Shown here: one piece after another, positions 8,509 through 16,780 of the stretch | Layout: every line of letters starts with the position of its first letter | How positions within the stretch are numbered: position 1 is the stretch's first letter | NCBI RefSeq assembly: GCF_039929605.1 | Contig: NZ_JBDSQX010000017.1 | Coordinates: 1-64,000, forward strand | Length of the DNA stretch: 64,000 nucleotides | Reading direction: 5' to 3' | Origin: Pelomonas sp039929605 | GTDB lineage: Bacteria > Pseudomonadota > Gammaproteobacteria > Burkholderiales > Burkholderiaceae_C | Notes under the pieces: generated by a model | What the model saw: the letters and a program-made list of their open reading frames with translations, nothing else | Told to the model about the DNA's origin: nothing | The model's database searches: none | Position numbers and translations under genes: made by a program

Positions 8509-8874
8509 ATGAGCGCCGTGCTTGATACCCCCGTCACCGACATTCCCGTCCCCCTGGTCTTCACCGACAGCGCCGCCGACAAGGTGCGCGATCTGGTGGT
8601 CGAGGAGGGCAACCCTGAGCTGAAGCTGCGCGTGTTCGTGCAAGGCGGCGGCTGCTCGGGCTTCCAGTACGGCTTCACGTTCGACGAGGCCGTCAACGAT
8701 GACGACACCCAGATGAGCAAGAACGGCGTGACGCTGCTGATCGACGCGATGAGCCTGCAGTACCTGATGGGCGCCGAGATCGACTACAAGGAAGATCTGC
8801 AGGGCGCCCAGTTCGTCATCAAGAACCCGAACGCCACGTCGACCTGCGGTTGCGGGTCGAGCTTCTCGGCCTAA
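8509..8874 (+). CDS. erpA: Iron-sulfur cluster insertion protein ErpA
   Basis: A-type Fe-S carrier of 121 residues that delivers clusters to apoproteins. The three cluster-ligand cysteines are in GGGCSGF and in STCGCGSSF at the C-terminus. The chosen ATG (8509) has CAGGAG a few bases upstream; the longer frame back to 8419 would start inside the rpsI terminator and is rejected. Its own transcript probably ends at the hairpin at 8927-8960, inside the convergent anmK gene. Confidence 0.96.
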   Translation: MSAVLDTPVTDIPVPLVFTDSAADKVRDLVVEEGNPELKLRVFVQGGGCSGFQYGFTFDEAVNDDDTQMSKNGVTLLIDAMSLQYLMGAEIDYKEDLQGAQFVIKNPNATSTCGCGSSFSA

Positions 8875-8878
8875 GAGG

Positions 8879-9994
8879 CTAGCCGGGGTACAACGCCCCG
8901 AGCACCCGGAGCCCCGCGGCTCCCGTAACGGCCGGCAAATTGCCCGGCCGTTTTGTTTTGAAGCGCATGGCCAGCCAGGCGAAGGCGGCGGCTTCGACCT
9001 GATCGACCGGCAGGCCGCGCGCGGCGCTGGATTCGACCGCGACGCCGGGCAGCAGGTCGGACAGGCGCTGCATCAGCCGCCCATTCAACGCGCCGCCGCC
9101 GCAGGCGATCAGGGATTTGGCGCCGCGCATTTGCCCCTGCAGTGATTCGGCCACGATGCGCGCGCTGAGTTCCAACAGCGTGGCCTGCACGTCTTCTGGC
9201 GCCAGGCCGGGGATGAGCCGGGCCTGAAGCCAACCTAGGTGGAACAGGTCGCGGCCCGTGCTCCTGGGCGGCGGCAGTGCGAAGAAGGGCTCGGCCAGCA
9301 ACGTGGCCAGCAGCGCGGGCGAGACACGGCCCGTGGCCGCCCAGGCGCCGTCGGTGTCGTAAGCCTTGCCTTGGTGACGGGCGATCCAGCCGTCCATCAG
9401 GCAGTTGGCCGGGCCGCAGTCGAAGCCGCCGGTGCGGCCATCGGCGAACAGCAGGCTCAGGTTGCTGATGCCGCCGAGATTCAGCACGGCGGTGTCCTGG
9501 CCTTCAGTGCCAAAGACGGCGCGGTGGAAGGCTGGCACCAGCGGCGCGCCTTGGCCACCCGCAGCGATGTCGCGGCTGCGCAGGTCGCAGACCACATCGA
9601 TGCCGGTTTGTTCGGCCAGCAAGGCGCCGTTCAGCAACTGTGTCGTGTAGCCCTCGATGCCGTCGGGCCGGTGCCGCACGGTCTGGCCATGGGCGCCGAG
9701 AGCGGCAACCTGCTCGCGCCGCGTGCCGGTCGCTTCCAGCAGCTGGGCGACGAGGTCCGCATAGCCGCGCGCAACGCCGTTAGCCGCCAGTGCGGCGCGG
9801 TGCAGTTCGTTGTCGCCGGGCGTGTTCAGCGCGAGCAGTTCATCGCGCAGCGCGGGCGAAAAGGGCGCGTGGACATGGCTCGTGACGGCCAGCCGTTGCG
9901 CATCGAAGAGAACCCCATCGATGCCGTCGAGCGAGGTGCCCGACATCAGCCCGATGTAGAGCTGGTTCGGCTCAGTCAGCGGCAGAGACGCCAT
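8879..9994 (-). CDS. anmK: Anhydro-N-acetylmuramic acid kinase AnmK
   Basis: 371 residues. Phosphorylates and hydrolyses 1,6-anhydro-MurNAc released by peptidoglycan turnover, returning MurNAc-6-P to the recycling pathway. The ATP-grip start MSGTSLDGIDGVLFD (about 18-32), GAHGQTVRH, LNLGGISNLS and DCGPANCLMD are all present. It begins 23 bp inside the end of the upstream M23 peptidase gene, so turnover and recycling functions are coupled in one operon. The last 25 codons also encode the erpA terminator on the other strand. Confidence 0.96.
   Translation of the reverse strand: MASLPLTEPNQLYIGLMSGTSLDGIDGVLFDAQRLAVTSHVHAPFSPALRDELLALNTPGDNELHRAALAANGVARGYADLVAQLLEATGTRREQVAALGAHGQTVRHRPDGIEGYTTQLLNGALLAEQTGIDVVCDLRSRDIAAGGQGAPLVPAFHRAVFGTEGQDTAVLNLGGISNLSLLFADGRTGGFDCGPANCLMDGWIARHQGKAYDTDGAWAATGRVSPALLATLLAEPFFALPPPRSTGRDLFHLGWLQARLIPGLAPEDVQATLLELSARIVAESLQGQMRGAKSLIACGGGALNGRLMQRLSDLLPGVAVESSAARGLPVDQVEAAAFAWLAMRFKTKRPGNLPAVTGAAGLRVLGALYPG
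8927..8960 (+). terminator. erpA terminator embedded in the 3' end of anmK
   Basis: Stem AACGGCCGGCAA / TTGCCCGGCCGTT (one bulged base), followed by TTTTGTTTTG, on the plus strand about 52 bp after the erpA stop. The same bases encode the AnmK residues KTKRPGNLPAVTG. Stem plus T-tract makes a convincing intrinsic terminator. Confidence 0.8.
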
Positions 9995-11369
9995 CCATGG
10001 TCTCAGCCACGGAGAGCTGGGTCTTCACGCTGGCAACGGTTTGCTGGAACTGCGCCTTGGCGTAGTTGGGCAGGGTGACGGCTTCGGAGGCGCGGGCAAT
10101 GACGCGCGGGTCCATGTGGCGGCCACCGACGCGGAACTCGAAGTGCAGATGCGGGCCGGTGGCCCAGCCGGTGGCGCCGACGGCACCGATGCGCTGGCCT
10201 TGCTCGATGCGCTGGCCCTTCTTCACGTCGATCTTGCTCAGGTGGGCGTAGACGGTGGTGCGGTCGCCGCTGTGGCGCACATGCACGACGTTGCCGAAGC
10301 CGTTTTGCCAGCCGGCCATCTCCACCACGCCGTCACCGACCGAGCGAACGGCCGTGCCGGTGGGGGCGCCGTAGTCGGTGCCGTTGTGCTGGCGCCAGGT
10401 CTGCAGGATGGGATGGAAGCGCATCGCGAAACCGCTGGTGATGCGCGAGAACTCCATCGGGCTGGCCAGGAAGGCGCGGCGCTTGCTCTGGCCATCGAAG
10501 CCATAGAAGCTGCCCTTGCCCGAGGCGTTGTCCTTGAACCAGACGGCCGAGTAGGTGCGGCCGTTGTTCGTGAACTCGCCGGCCAGCAGGCGGCCAACGC
10601 CGCCGTCCCAGGTGATGGGCTCGCCGTCGGCGGTCAGGGTTTCGTAGACGATGCTGAAGCGGTCGCCCTTGCGCAGTTCGCGGTGGAAGTCGATGTCGCC
10701 GGAGAACATGTCGGCCATCTGCGAGGCAATGGCGTCGGGGATGTTGGCGTCGTCGGTGGCGGCGAACAGCGAGGTGCGGATGACGCCGCTGCCCAGAGCA
10801 ACCTGGGCCTGCAGCGGCGCGGTCTCGGTGCGGGCGGAGAAACCGGCGCCGTTGCGCTCGATCATCAGGCGGGTGAAGTGACTCCCTTGCTGCTCGACCT
10901 TCTCGGCGGGGAAGCGCACGACGATCTTCTGCACCTGGCCGGAGGCGTCGGCCGTCAGGTGCACCATCTTGCCGGCGCGGCCTTGCAGCACGCGGCGGGC
11001 GAGCGGGTCGGCGCGCAGGAAGGCGGCGGCGGCGGGATCGAAGGCACCGGCGCGCTTGAGCAGGCTGTCGGGCGTGTCGCTGGAGCGGGTAGCCTCAGAA
11101 CGGGTCAGCGCCACGTGGTGGGCGGCGAGTTCGTCGAGTTGAGCCTCGATGCTGGGCGTGGCCAGCGTTTCGATCACGGTGCGCTTGGGCAGGGCGGCGG
11201 CGTCGGGGGCGAGGGGGGCGATACCGAAGGCGGTTACCGCGAAGCAGCTGAGCACGCCGACGACCGAGGCGGTCAATGCGCGTGGGTGGCGGGCCGCAAA
11301 GGATTCGGCACTGCCGAGGGCTTTCTTGACTTGCTGAAGGTGTCTCTGAACTACGGTCACTCTCGGCAT
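9972..11369 (-). CDS. M23-family peptidoglycan DD-metallopeptidase (MepM-like)
   Basis: 465 residues. An N-terminal transmembrane or uncleaved signal segment (about 30-55, ALTASVVGVLSCFAVTAFG) anchors a periplasmic protein with an OapA/Csd3-like middle region and a C-terminal LytM/M23 domain. The zinc-site pattern is present as RFHPI, HNGTDYGAPTGT and HLHFEFRVG. The family cleaves peptide cross-links to let the sacculus grow. The stop overlaps anmK by 23 bp and the gene diverges from tyrS across about 218 bp. No strong Shine-Dalgarno precedes the ATG, and a GTG four codons in is an alternative start. Confidence 0.93.
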   Translation of the reverse strand: MPRVTVVQRHLQQVKKALGSAESFAARHPRALTASVVGVLSCFAVTAFGIAPLAPDAAALPKRTVIETLATPSIEAQLDELAAHHVALTRSEATRSSDTPDSLLKRAGAFDPAAAAFLRADPLARRVLQGRAGKMVHLTADASGQVQKIVVRFPAEKVEQQGSHFTRLMIERNGAGFSARTETAPLQAQVALGSGVIRTSLFAATDDANIPDAIASQMADMFSGDIDFHRELRKGDRFSIVYETLTADGEPITWDGGVGRLLAGEFTNNGRTYSAVWFKDNASGKGSFYGFDGQSKRRAFLASPMEFSRITSGFAMRFHPILQTWRQHNGTDYGAPTGTAVRSVGDGVVEMAGWQNGFGNVVHVRHSGDRTTVYAHLSKIDVKKGQRIEQGQRIGAVGATGWATGPHLHFEFRVGGRHMDPRVIARASEAVTLPNYAKAQFQQTVASVKTQLSVAETMDGVSAAD

Positions 11370-11457
11370 CCCGGGGTTGTCGCTGGGGCAATCCCGGCCG
11401 AGGCCGGTTCCACGCGAAGGGCCGCACCCGTGGCGGCCCTAAAATCCATTTCGGGTT

Positions 11458-11472
11458 GTGTTGAAGCAACAC
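11458..11472. repeat. Perfect short inverted repeat between the M23 gene and tyrS
   Basis: GTGTTG-AAG-CAACAC lies in the divergent intergenic region, 89 bp upstream of the M23 start and about 115 bp upstream of tyrS. It could be an operator or a hairpin in either leader. No known regulator site is recognised. Confidence 0.35.
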
Positions 11473-11587
11473 CCCCGATTCGAAGGGTGAATTCTAACGG
11501 CGTTGTCCTACTTGGCATGCCGGTTAACCCCGACAGATCAATAACTTAACAATTTCGCGCAGCTGCTAACAAGCTGGCGCGCCGCCC

Positions 11588-12814
11588 ATGTCCGACGCCC
11601 CGAAATTTCCCATCACCGATGCCGTTCTGGAGGCGCTGGCCGTCACGCGCCGCGGCGTCGAGGAACTGCTGCCAGAGGCCGAATGGACGAAGAAGCTGGC
11701 GCGCTCCGCCGCGACAGGCGTGCCACTGCGCATCAAGCTGGGGTTGGACCCGACGGCGCCGGACATCCATGTCGGTCACACGGTGGTCTTGAACAAGATG
11801 CGCCAATTGCAGGACCTGGGCCACCAGGTGATCTTCCTGATCGGCGACTTCACGTCGCTGATCGGCGACCCGTCGGGCCGCAACGCGACGCGCCCGCCGC
11901 TGACGAAAGAGCAGATCCAGGCCAACGCCGAGACCTACTACGCCCAGGCCAAGCTGGTGCTGGACCCGGCGCGCACCGAGATTCGCTACAACTCCGAGTG
12001 GAGCGAGCCGCTGGGCGCGGCCGGGCTGATCCAGCTGGCGGCCAAGTACACGGTGGCGCGCATGATGGAGCGCGACGACTTCACCAAACGCTTCGCCGCA
12101 CAGACGCCGATCTCGGTGCACGAGTTTCTCTACCCTCTGATGCAGGGCTACGACTCGGTGGCGCTGAAGAGCGACCTGGAACTGGGCGGCACCGACCAGA
12201 AGTTCAACCTGCTGATGGGCCGCCATCTGCAGCAGGAATACGGCCAGGAGCCGCAATGCATCCTGACCATGCCGCTGCTGGAGGGCCTGGACGGCGTCGA
12301 GAAGATGTCCAAGTCCAAGAACAACTACATCGGCATCACGGAGCCGGCGAACTCGATGTTCGCCAAGATCCTGTCGATCAGCGATGTGCAGATGTGGAAG
12401 TGGTACGAGCTGCTGTCGTTCAAGTCGCTGGGCGAGATCGCAGCGTTGAAGACCGAGGTGGCGGGCGGACGCAATCCGAAGGACGCCAAGGTGCTGCTGG
12501 CCAAGGAGATCACCTCACGCTTCCACAGCGCGGCGGCGGCGGAGGCGGCCGAGGCCGACTTCAACAACCGTGCGCGTGGCGGCATTCCGGACGAGATCCC
12601 CGAGGTGCAGCTGAGCGGCGCGCCGATGGGGCTGGCTCAGGTGCTGAAGGCGGCCGGCCTCGTCGCGTCGACGGGTGAAGGCCTGCGCATGGTCGAGCAG
12701 GGCGGTGTGCGCCGCGCTGGCGAAGTCATCGCCGACAAGGGCCTGAAGCTCGATGCCGGCGAGCACGTGCTGCAGGTGGGCAAGCGCAAGTTCGCGCGCG
12801 TCGTGCTGCGCTGA
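11588..12814 (+). CDS. tyrS: Tyrosine--tRNA ligase
   Basis: 408 residues, class I aminoacyl-tRNA synthetase of the TyrRS-2 type. HIGH-type motif HVGH at 61-64 within DPTAPDIHVGHTV; KMSKS at 239-243; tyrosine-pocket residues in GTDQKFNLLMGR. The C-terminus carries an S4 RNA-binding domain (VEQGGVRRAGEVIADKG, from about residue 360). It is transcribed divergently from the M23 peptidase gene, an arrangement common in Burkholderiales. Confidence 0.98.
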   Translation: MSDAPKFPITDAVLEALAVTRRGVEELLPEAEWTKKLARSAATGVPLRIKLGLDPTAPDIHVGHTVVLNKMRQLQDLGHQVIFLIGDFTSLIGDPSGRNATRPPLTKEQIQANAETYYAQAKLVLDPARTEIRYNSEWSEPLGAAGLIQLAAKYTVARMMERDDFTKRFAAQTPISVHEFLYPLMQGYDSVALKSDLELGGTDQKFNLLMGRHLQQEYGQEPQCILTMPLLEGLDGVEKMSKSKNNYIGITEPANSMFAKILSISDVQMWKWYELLSFKSLGEIAALKTEVAGGRNPKDAKVLLAKEITSRFHSAAAAEAAEADFNNRARGGIPDEIPEVQLSGAPMGLAQVLKAAGLVASTGEGLRMVEQGGVRRAGEVIADKGLKLDAGEHVLQVGKRKFARVVLR

Positions 12815-12827
12815 GCCCAGCCTGACG

Positions 12828-13364
12828 ATGCGGTTCGTCCTGCTCGCGCTGACGGCAGCCTTGTCCGGCTGCGTCATCAACGGCGTGCGGCCCCACGATG
12901 GCGGCGAGGCCCCGCAGGGCCGTGCCGTCGTGGTGTACGGCGTGACGGTGGCGGGAGCCTGGGGCTATCCGCGCTTCGGCGTGACGCTGGACCGCTACGA
13001 CATCAGCAAGCAGGCCATCACGGGCAACTGCTTCACGTTCGACCGGCTGGAAGCCAACGTGCCCGCCACCCCGGCGCCAACGCGCTATTTCGCGTTCGAC
13101 GCGCCGCCCGGCCACTACGTCTTCAGCGCCTTCAACTCGTCGAGGTTCGGCGGCAGGAACCTGGCCTTCCAGGCGCAGCCCGGCCGCGCGGTCTACATCG
13201 GCAACTTCGTGCTCGGCGAGCAGGCCACGGTGACGCTTCACCGCGAGCTTGACGACGCGGCGCGCCAGGCGGTGGCCGCGGCCTTGCCGACGCTGGCGGT
13301 GCCGTTGCAGCCCGCGTCGCAGGTGATCGCCGAGCCAGCCAGGATGTTTCTTTGCACGCCGTGA
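12828..13364 (+). CDS. Predicted outer-membrane lipoprotein, function unknown
   Basis: 178 residues from the ATG 13 bp after tyrS. MRFVLLALTAALSGC is a short lipoprotein signal with lipobox LSGC (Cys 15). The rest is a compact, probably all-beta domain: GVTVAGAWGYPRFGVTLDRYD, then YFAFDAPPGHYVFSAFN, which resembles DUF2846-like domains in which a physiological cost or gloss is read as ...PPGxYxxxA. Family assignment is tentative. Frames starting upstream lie inside tyrS and are rejected. It may be read through from tyrS. Confidence 0.7.
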   Translation: MRFVLLALTAALSGCVINGVRPHDGGEAPQGRAVVVYGVTVAGAWGYPRFGVTLDRYDISKQAITGNCFTFDRLEANVPATPAPTRYFAFDAPPGHYVFSAFNSSRFGGRNLAFQAQPGRAVYIGNFVLGEQATVTLHRELDDAARQAVAAALPTLAVPLQPASQVIAEPARMFLCTP

Positions 13365-13447
13365 CGGCGCGTTGACGTCAGCGCGCCGCGCTGGCCGCAG
13401 CAGCCACGGGCCTCGCGCACCCCTTCCTCTCGCAAAAGCATCCCCGC

Positions 13448-13870
13448 GTGGCCGCGTTGCTGCTTCGGTCCCTGGCCCTGCTGTGCTGGCTGCCGCATCT
13501 GTCGGCACAGGCCGCGCCGCTGCCGGTCGACTACCGCTGTGGCGAGGCCGCCGCTGCAGCCTCGGTTGCGGCGAACTGCCGCGCGACAGCTGGGTCCCGT
13601 CGAAGAGCGGCAACATCCCGGGCAAGCGTGGCGGCCAGGCCTGCTAGCTTCGCATCGACGTTTCGCAGACGGCCTGGAGGCGAGCCGCCACATCACGTCT
13701 CGCTGGCCTGCGGGGCAGCCCCGCGCATCGTGGCGATGACGGCCAATGCGATGCAAGCTGACCGCGAGGCCTGCCCGGCGGCGGGGATGGACGGCTACGT
13801 GGCCAAGCCGATTCGGGCGGCGGCGTTGGTGAAGGTGCTGAAGGGGACGGGGCGGCGGGGGGATGTTTGA
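13448..13870 (+). pseudogene. Remnant of a hybrid sensor histidine kinase
   Basis: Two ends of one kind of protein survive with the middle gone. At 13448-13560 there is a signal-peptide-like N-terminus (LLRSLALLCWLPHLSAQAAP). In another frame (about 13573-13655) GELPRDSWVPSKSGNIPGKR continues into RIDVSQTAW across an in-frame TAG, where TGG would restore a WLRIDV pattern typical of 7TMR-DISM-type sensor domains. At 13725-13870 IVAMTANAMQADREAC followed by GMDGYVAKPIR is the unmistakable C-terminal half of a receiver domain. Frameshift, stop and a missing kinase core indicate decay. The REC fragment is certain; the N-terminal assignment is inference. Confidence 0.65.
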
Positions 13871-14090
13871 GCGGCGGATTGGGCAGTGGGTGTGACTGCT
13901 AAAGGCTGATTGCCGCCGCTCGCGTCAAGCCTACGGGCGATAGCCCGTTGGCCGGAAGTGTGGGCTTCATGGTGCGCCCAACCGCTGAAAGCGACCGGCT
14001 GTAGTTCAATCATGTCAGAGAGCCAAACTGGCTTGGCGCGCGTATGCTGCGTCGACGCACGCGGATCACAACGCGATGCATAGGAGGCAC

Positions 14091-15308
14091 ATGAAACGGG
14101 CCTTGATCGCATCAGCGTCCTTCGTTCTGTCGAGCCTCGTGAGCCCCCCTGCTGCCGCAGCGGGACCCACGGTCGAGATGACGTGGATGTCCATCGCCAA
14201 CTGGTACTTCAGGATCGGCGACAGGCGGGTCTTGATGGACGCTTACATCACGCGCCTGCCCGCGTCGATCTTCATGGCTCCGCCGGGACTGCCCAACGAC
14301 ATGGCCGCCTTCACCCAATCGCCCCAAGGCATTGACACCGCGTCAATCGCAAAGGTGCGCGACGCGGTGCTGGGGTCGGACAAGCTCGACCTGCTGCTGG
14401 CCGGGCACGCCCACTGGGATCACAGCTGGGACACGCCCACCTGGTCCAAGCTGACAGGCGCCGCGATGATCGGCAGTGCGACTGCCTGCATGCAGGCGAG
14501 TGCGCAGCACGTAGCCACAGAACAGTGCCGCGTCGTGAGCGGCGGGGAAGCGATCTCGCTCGGCGATGGCATCACGATGCGCGTCGTACGGTTCAACCAC
14601 AGTGGCGACGCGACCAATCCCATTCAGCACTTCGCGCGCGAGTTGTACCGCCCGCCCGTGCCCGATCCAGTCACTGGCGGATTTCGCGCCGGCGTGGGCG
14701 AGGACTATCCCAACGGCGGGGGAAATCGAGCCTTCCTGTTTACCATCGATCGTCCCGACGGGAAGCTTGCGTTCTTCGTCAACGACTCGGCCAGCGACTA
14801 CGACCTCGATAAGCCGATCGTCGTCGACGGCGCCGATTTCGGTTCTCCGCTAGCCAACCTGGCTGCGGCAATGAAAGATGCCGGGCTCGAAAAGGTCGAC
14901 GTCTGGGTCGGTACCGGTGGCAAGGCGGTGGCCGAGAGACTCGTTCCACTACTACATCCGAAGGTCTATATCCCCAATCACTGGGATGGTCTGTTCCATC
15001 CTTTCTGGCGCGGCCTACCGTACCCCTTCAAGGACGAGAACTTGTCGGCGTACCTGAAGGCACAAAACATACAACTGGTGCCGCAGCGCCAGTATTTCGA
15101 CAAGTTCGTACTGACGACCCACGGCGTCGAGGTGGATGTCAATCACGGGGTGAAACGCAAACTCGGCTTCGCTGATCAGCAGCACTTCAGCAAGTCGCTT
15201 CAGGATGCCGTATCGCGCGTCGCGTCGACCAGCGTGGGCGCCGACTGCGGCGAAGGGTTTGCCGTCGCGAACGACTGGGCCGAGGTCTACGCCCAGCTTT
15301 CGCACTGA
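14091..15308 (+). CDS. Secreted MBL-fold metallo-hydrolase
   Basis: 405 residues with an N-terminal signal peptide (KRALIASASFVLSSLVSPP, cleavage after AAAA near 24). The metallo-beta-lactamase zinc motif HAHWDH is at 106-111 in LDLLLAGHAHWDHSWD; further candidate ligands are in RFNHSGDATNP, VNDSASDYD and IPNHWDGLF. The true start is ATG 14091 because AGGAGG lies just upstream; an ATG at 14076 has none. Substrate unknown. It stands alone between a decayed kinase and a gene-free stretch, and its base composition looks less G+C-rich than the genes around it, which fits acquisition by transfer (inference). Confidence 0.85.
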   Translation: MKRALIASASFVLSSLVSPPAAAAGPTVEMTWMSIANWYFRIGDRRVLMDAYITRLPASIFMAPPGLPNDMAAFTQSPQGIDTASIAKVRDAVLGSDKLDLLLAGHAHWDHSWDTPTWSKLTGAAMIGSATACMQASAQHVATEQCRVVSGGEAISLGDGITMRVVRFNHSGDATNPIQHFARELYRPPVPDPVTGGFRAGVGEDYPNGGGNRAFLFTIDRPDGKLAFFVNDSASDYDLDKPIVVDGADFGSPLANLAAAMKDAGLEKVDVWVGTGGKAVAERLVPLLHPKVYIPNHWDGLFHPFWRGLPYPFKDENLSAYLKAQNIQLVPQRQYFDKFVLTTHGVEVDVNHGVKRKLGFADQQHFSKSLQDAVSRVASTSVGADCGEGFAVANDWAEVYAQLSH

Positions 15309-15746
15309 AGGCAAGAACTTAGAGCGCCGACGGCCCGTCCGGAAGCCGTCGATCGCAACCGACCGGTTGAATCCGCCGCCGAGACCTGCCCTTCAGGGTG
15401 ATGTGCCCGACGGCAACTGTTGTTTAGGTTTGTCCGACACCCGCCCGTCGTGCTGGACAGGTCTGGGCGCCACACCGAGCTGAGGGCAGGTGTTGGATAA
15501 ACCTCGGGGGAGGAAACCGCGGCGCATGTGGCGGCGGTTGTCGAAGGCATCGTTGCTATGGCGAATCGGGGTTGTAGCCGCGCAGACGCAGCGCGTTTGA
15601 CCGCGTGTCGACGGGCGCTGACGACATGCCATTGGCGCCTGCCGCGGGCATTTCCCGCCTCGCGCTGTCGATCTGTCGCAAGCGGTTCGCCAGGCGGTGC
15701 CGGCGTGAGCACAGTACGGACATCGCAACCCAACCGATTGCCCGCC
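15309..15746. other. 438-bp stretch without a recognisable gene
   Basis: Frames here are short and encode nothing recognisable. The only structure seen is the long imperfect inverted repeat at 15426-15504. The far end presumably holds the promoter of the small membrane-protein gene at 15747. It is probably a scar of past insertion or deletion. Confidence 0.5.
15426..15504. repeat. Long imperfect inverted repeat (20-bp arms, 39-bp loop)
   Basis: Left arm AGGTTTGTCCGACACCCGCC (15426-15445); right arm GGCAGGTGTTGGATAAACCT (15485-15504), whose reverse complement matches the left at 17 of 20 positions. In RNA two of the three mismatches would be G-U pairs. It could be a miniature mobile-element relic, a foldback structure or an operator. 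No transposase is nearby. Confidence 0.55.
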
Positions 15747-16229
15747 ATGAATGCTTCCCTTCCCGTCTGGCCCTTCGTCATCCTCGCCGTCCTCGTGGCC
15801 CTGGGAGTACGCCAATCGCGTGATCGTGTCGTCCAGCCGGGAACGCTCGCCAAGGTGGCACTCGCGATGCTGGCCTTGTCGCTCTACGGCGTCGTGGCGG
15901 CGTTTGGCGCCAGCCTCGTGCCGGTGCTGGCCTGGGCCGCAGGGTTTGCGGCGGCGGTCTTTCCCGGCGGCTTGGTCTTCGCGCCGCGCGGTCTGGCCCA
16001 TGCGGGCAGCGCCGTGCGGGTGCCCGGGAGCTGGTTGCCGTTGTGGCTGATGGTCGGCATCTTCGCGGCCAAGTTCGCACTGGGCTTCGCCACGGGCGTG
16101 GATGCGCATGTCGTCCACGAGGCCTGGTTCATCGCCGCCGTGAGTGCGGTGCTCGGACTGTTCAGCGGTGCCTTCGCGGCCAGGGCCACGGCGGTGCATC
16201 GCTTCGTTCGCGCCGGCCACGCCGCCTGA
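15747..16229 (+). CDS. Small integral membrane protein (DUF6622-like)
   Basis: 160 residues, mostly hydrophobic, with about five predicted transmembrane helices: VWPFVILAVLVALGV, then VALAMLALSLYGVVAAFGAS, a third around 65-85, then LWLMVGIFAAKFALGFATG and FIAAVSAVLGLFSGAFAAR. The length and the RQSRDRVVQPG segment after helix 1 resemble the DUF6622 family of unknown function. The frame is open from 15528, but the upstream part is Arg/Ala-rich shadow; ATG 15747 opens directly into the first helix. Confidence 0.65.
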   Translation: MNASLPVWPFVILAVLVALGVRQSRDRVVQPGTLAKVALAMLALSLYGVVAAFGASLVPVLAWAAGFAAAVFPGGLVFAPRGLAHAGSAVRVPGSWLPLWLMVGIFAAKFALGFATGVDAHVVHEAWFIAAVSAVLGLFSGAFAARATAVHRFVRAGHAA

Positions 16230-16294
16230 GCGCTCGGCGCCACCTCACCTGGAGGCTGCGGCCTCTTGTGGCGTTTGTGCTTGGGGCAACCGCC

Positions 16295-16780
16295 TCAACC
16301 CGGCCGCCGGATGCGCGGCTGGCCGGAGATGGGGTCGATGTCGGGCTTGGGTGCCGACGCCGGCGCCGGCTGGCCGATGACGCGCCGCGCTGCGGGATCG
16401 ACCTCGAAGCGCTCGCCTCGTTCGTTCTCGATCACCAGATGGCCGCCCTCGGCGCGCAGGGAGCGGAACCAGACGTCCTGCACGTCGCCTTCCAGCTCGG
16501 GGCGACGCGCGTTCTCGTAGACCCGCAGGCGCCACAGCTCGCGGCTGGACGCGTCGTAGGCCGCGAGGATGCCGCCGACCTGGCCATCCATGTCGATGTC
16601 GCCCGCGACCTGCGCGTAGCGCACGCCGGCGATGAAGACGGGAGGAACGCGCGGCGGCGGTGCGCGGCTGGCGCTCGGGGGTGGGGTGTGTGTCATGGGG
16701 GAGTGCTTGTTGGTGGCGCCGTCGCACGCGGCCGTGGCGAAGACCATGGCCGCAGCAGCGAGGGCGGCGCCACGGGTCAT
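16295..16780 (-). CDS. Predicted lipoprotein, last gene of the M35 protease cluster
   Basis: 161 residues from the ATG that overlaps the upstream M35 gene's stop as ATGA. Signal TRGAALAAAAMVFATAAC ends in lipobox ATAAC. A Pro/Ser-rich linker (28-50) leads to a small domain with VRYAQVAGDIDMDGQVGGI, AAYDASSRELWRLRVYE and ENERGERFEVD, which looks like a beta-rich sensor or binding fold but matches no family I can name. Coupling to the metallo-endopeptidase suggests it anchors, inhibits or assists that enzyme (inference). Confidence 0.75.
   Translation of the reverse strand: MTRGAALAAAAMVFATAACDGATNKHSPMTHTPPPSASRAPPPRVPPVFIAGVRYAQVAGDIDMDGQVGGILAAYDASSRELWRLRVYENARRPELEGDVQDVWFRSLRAEGGHLVIENERGERFEVDPAARRVIGQPAPASAPKPDIDPISGQPRIRRPG

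Noticed and set aside
10041..11549. 502-residue plus-strand open frame opposite the M23 peptidase
   Set aside because: Gly/Ala/Val-rich with no domain pattern; shadow of the M23 gene.
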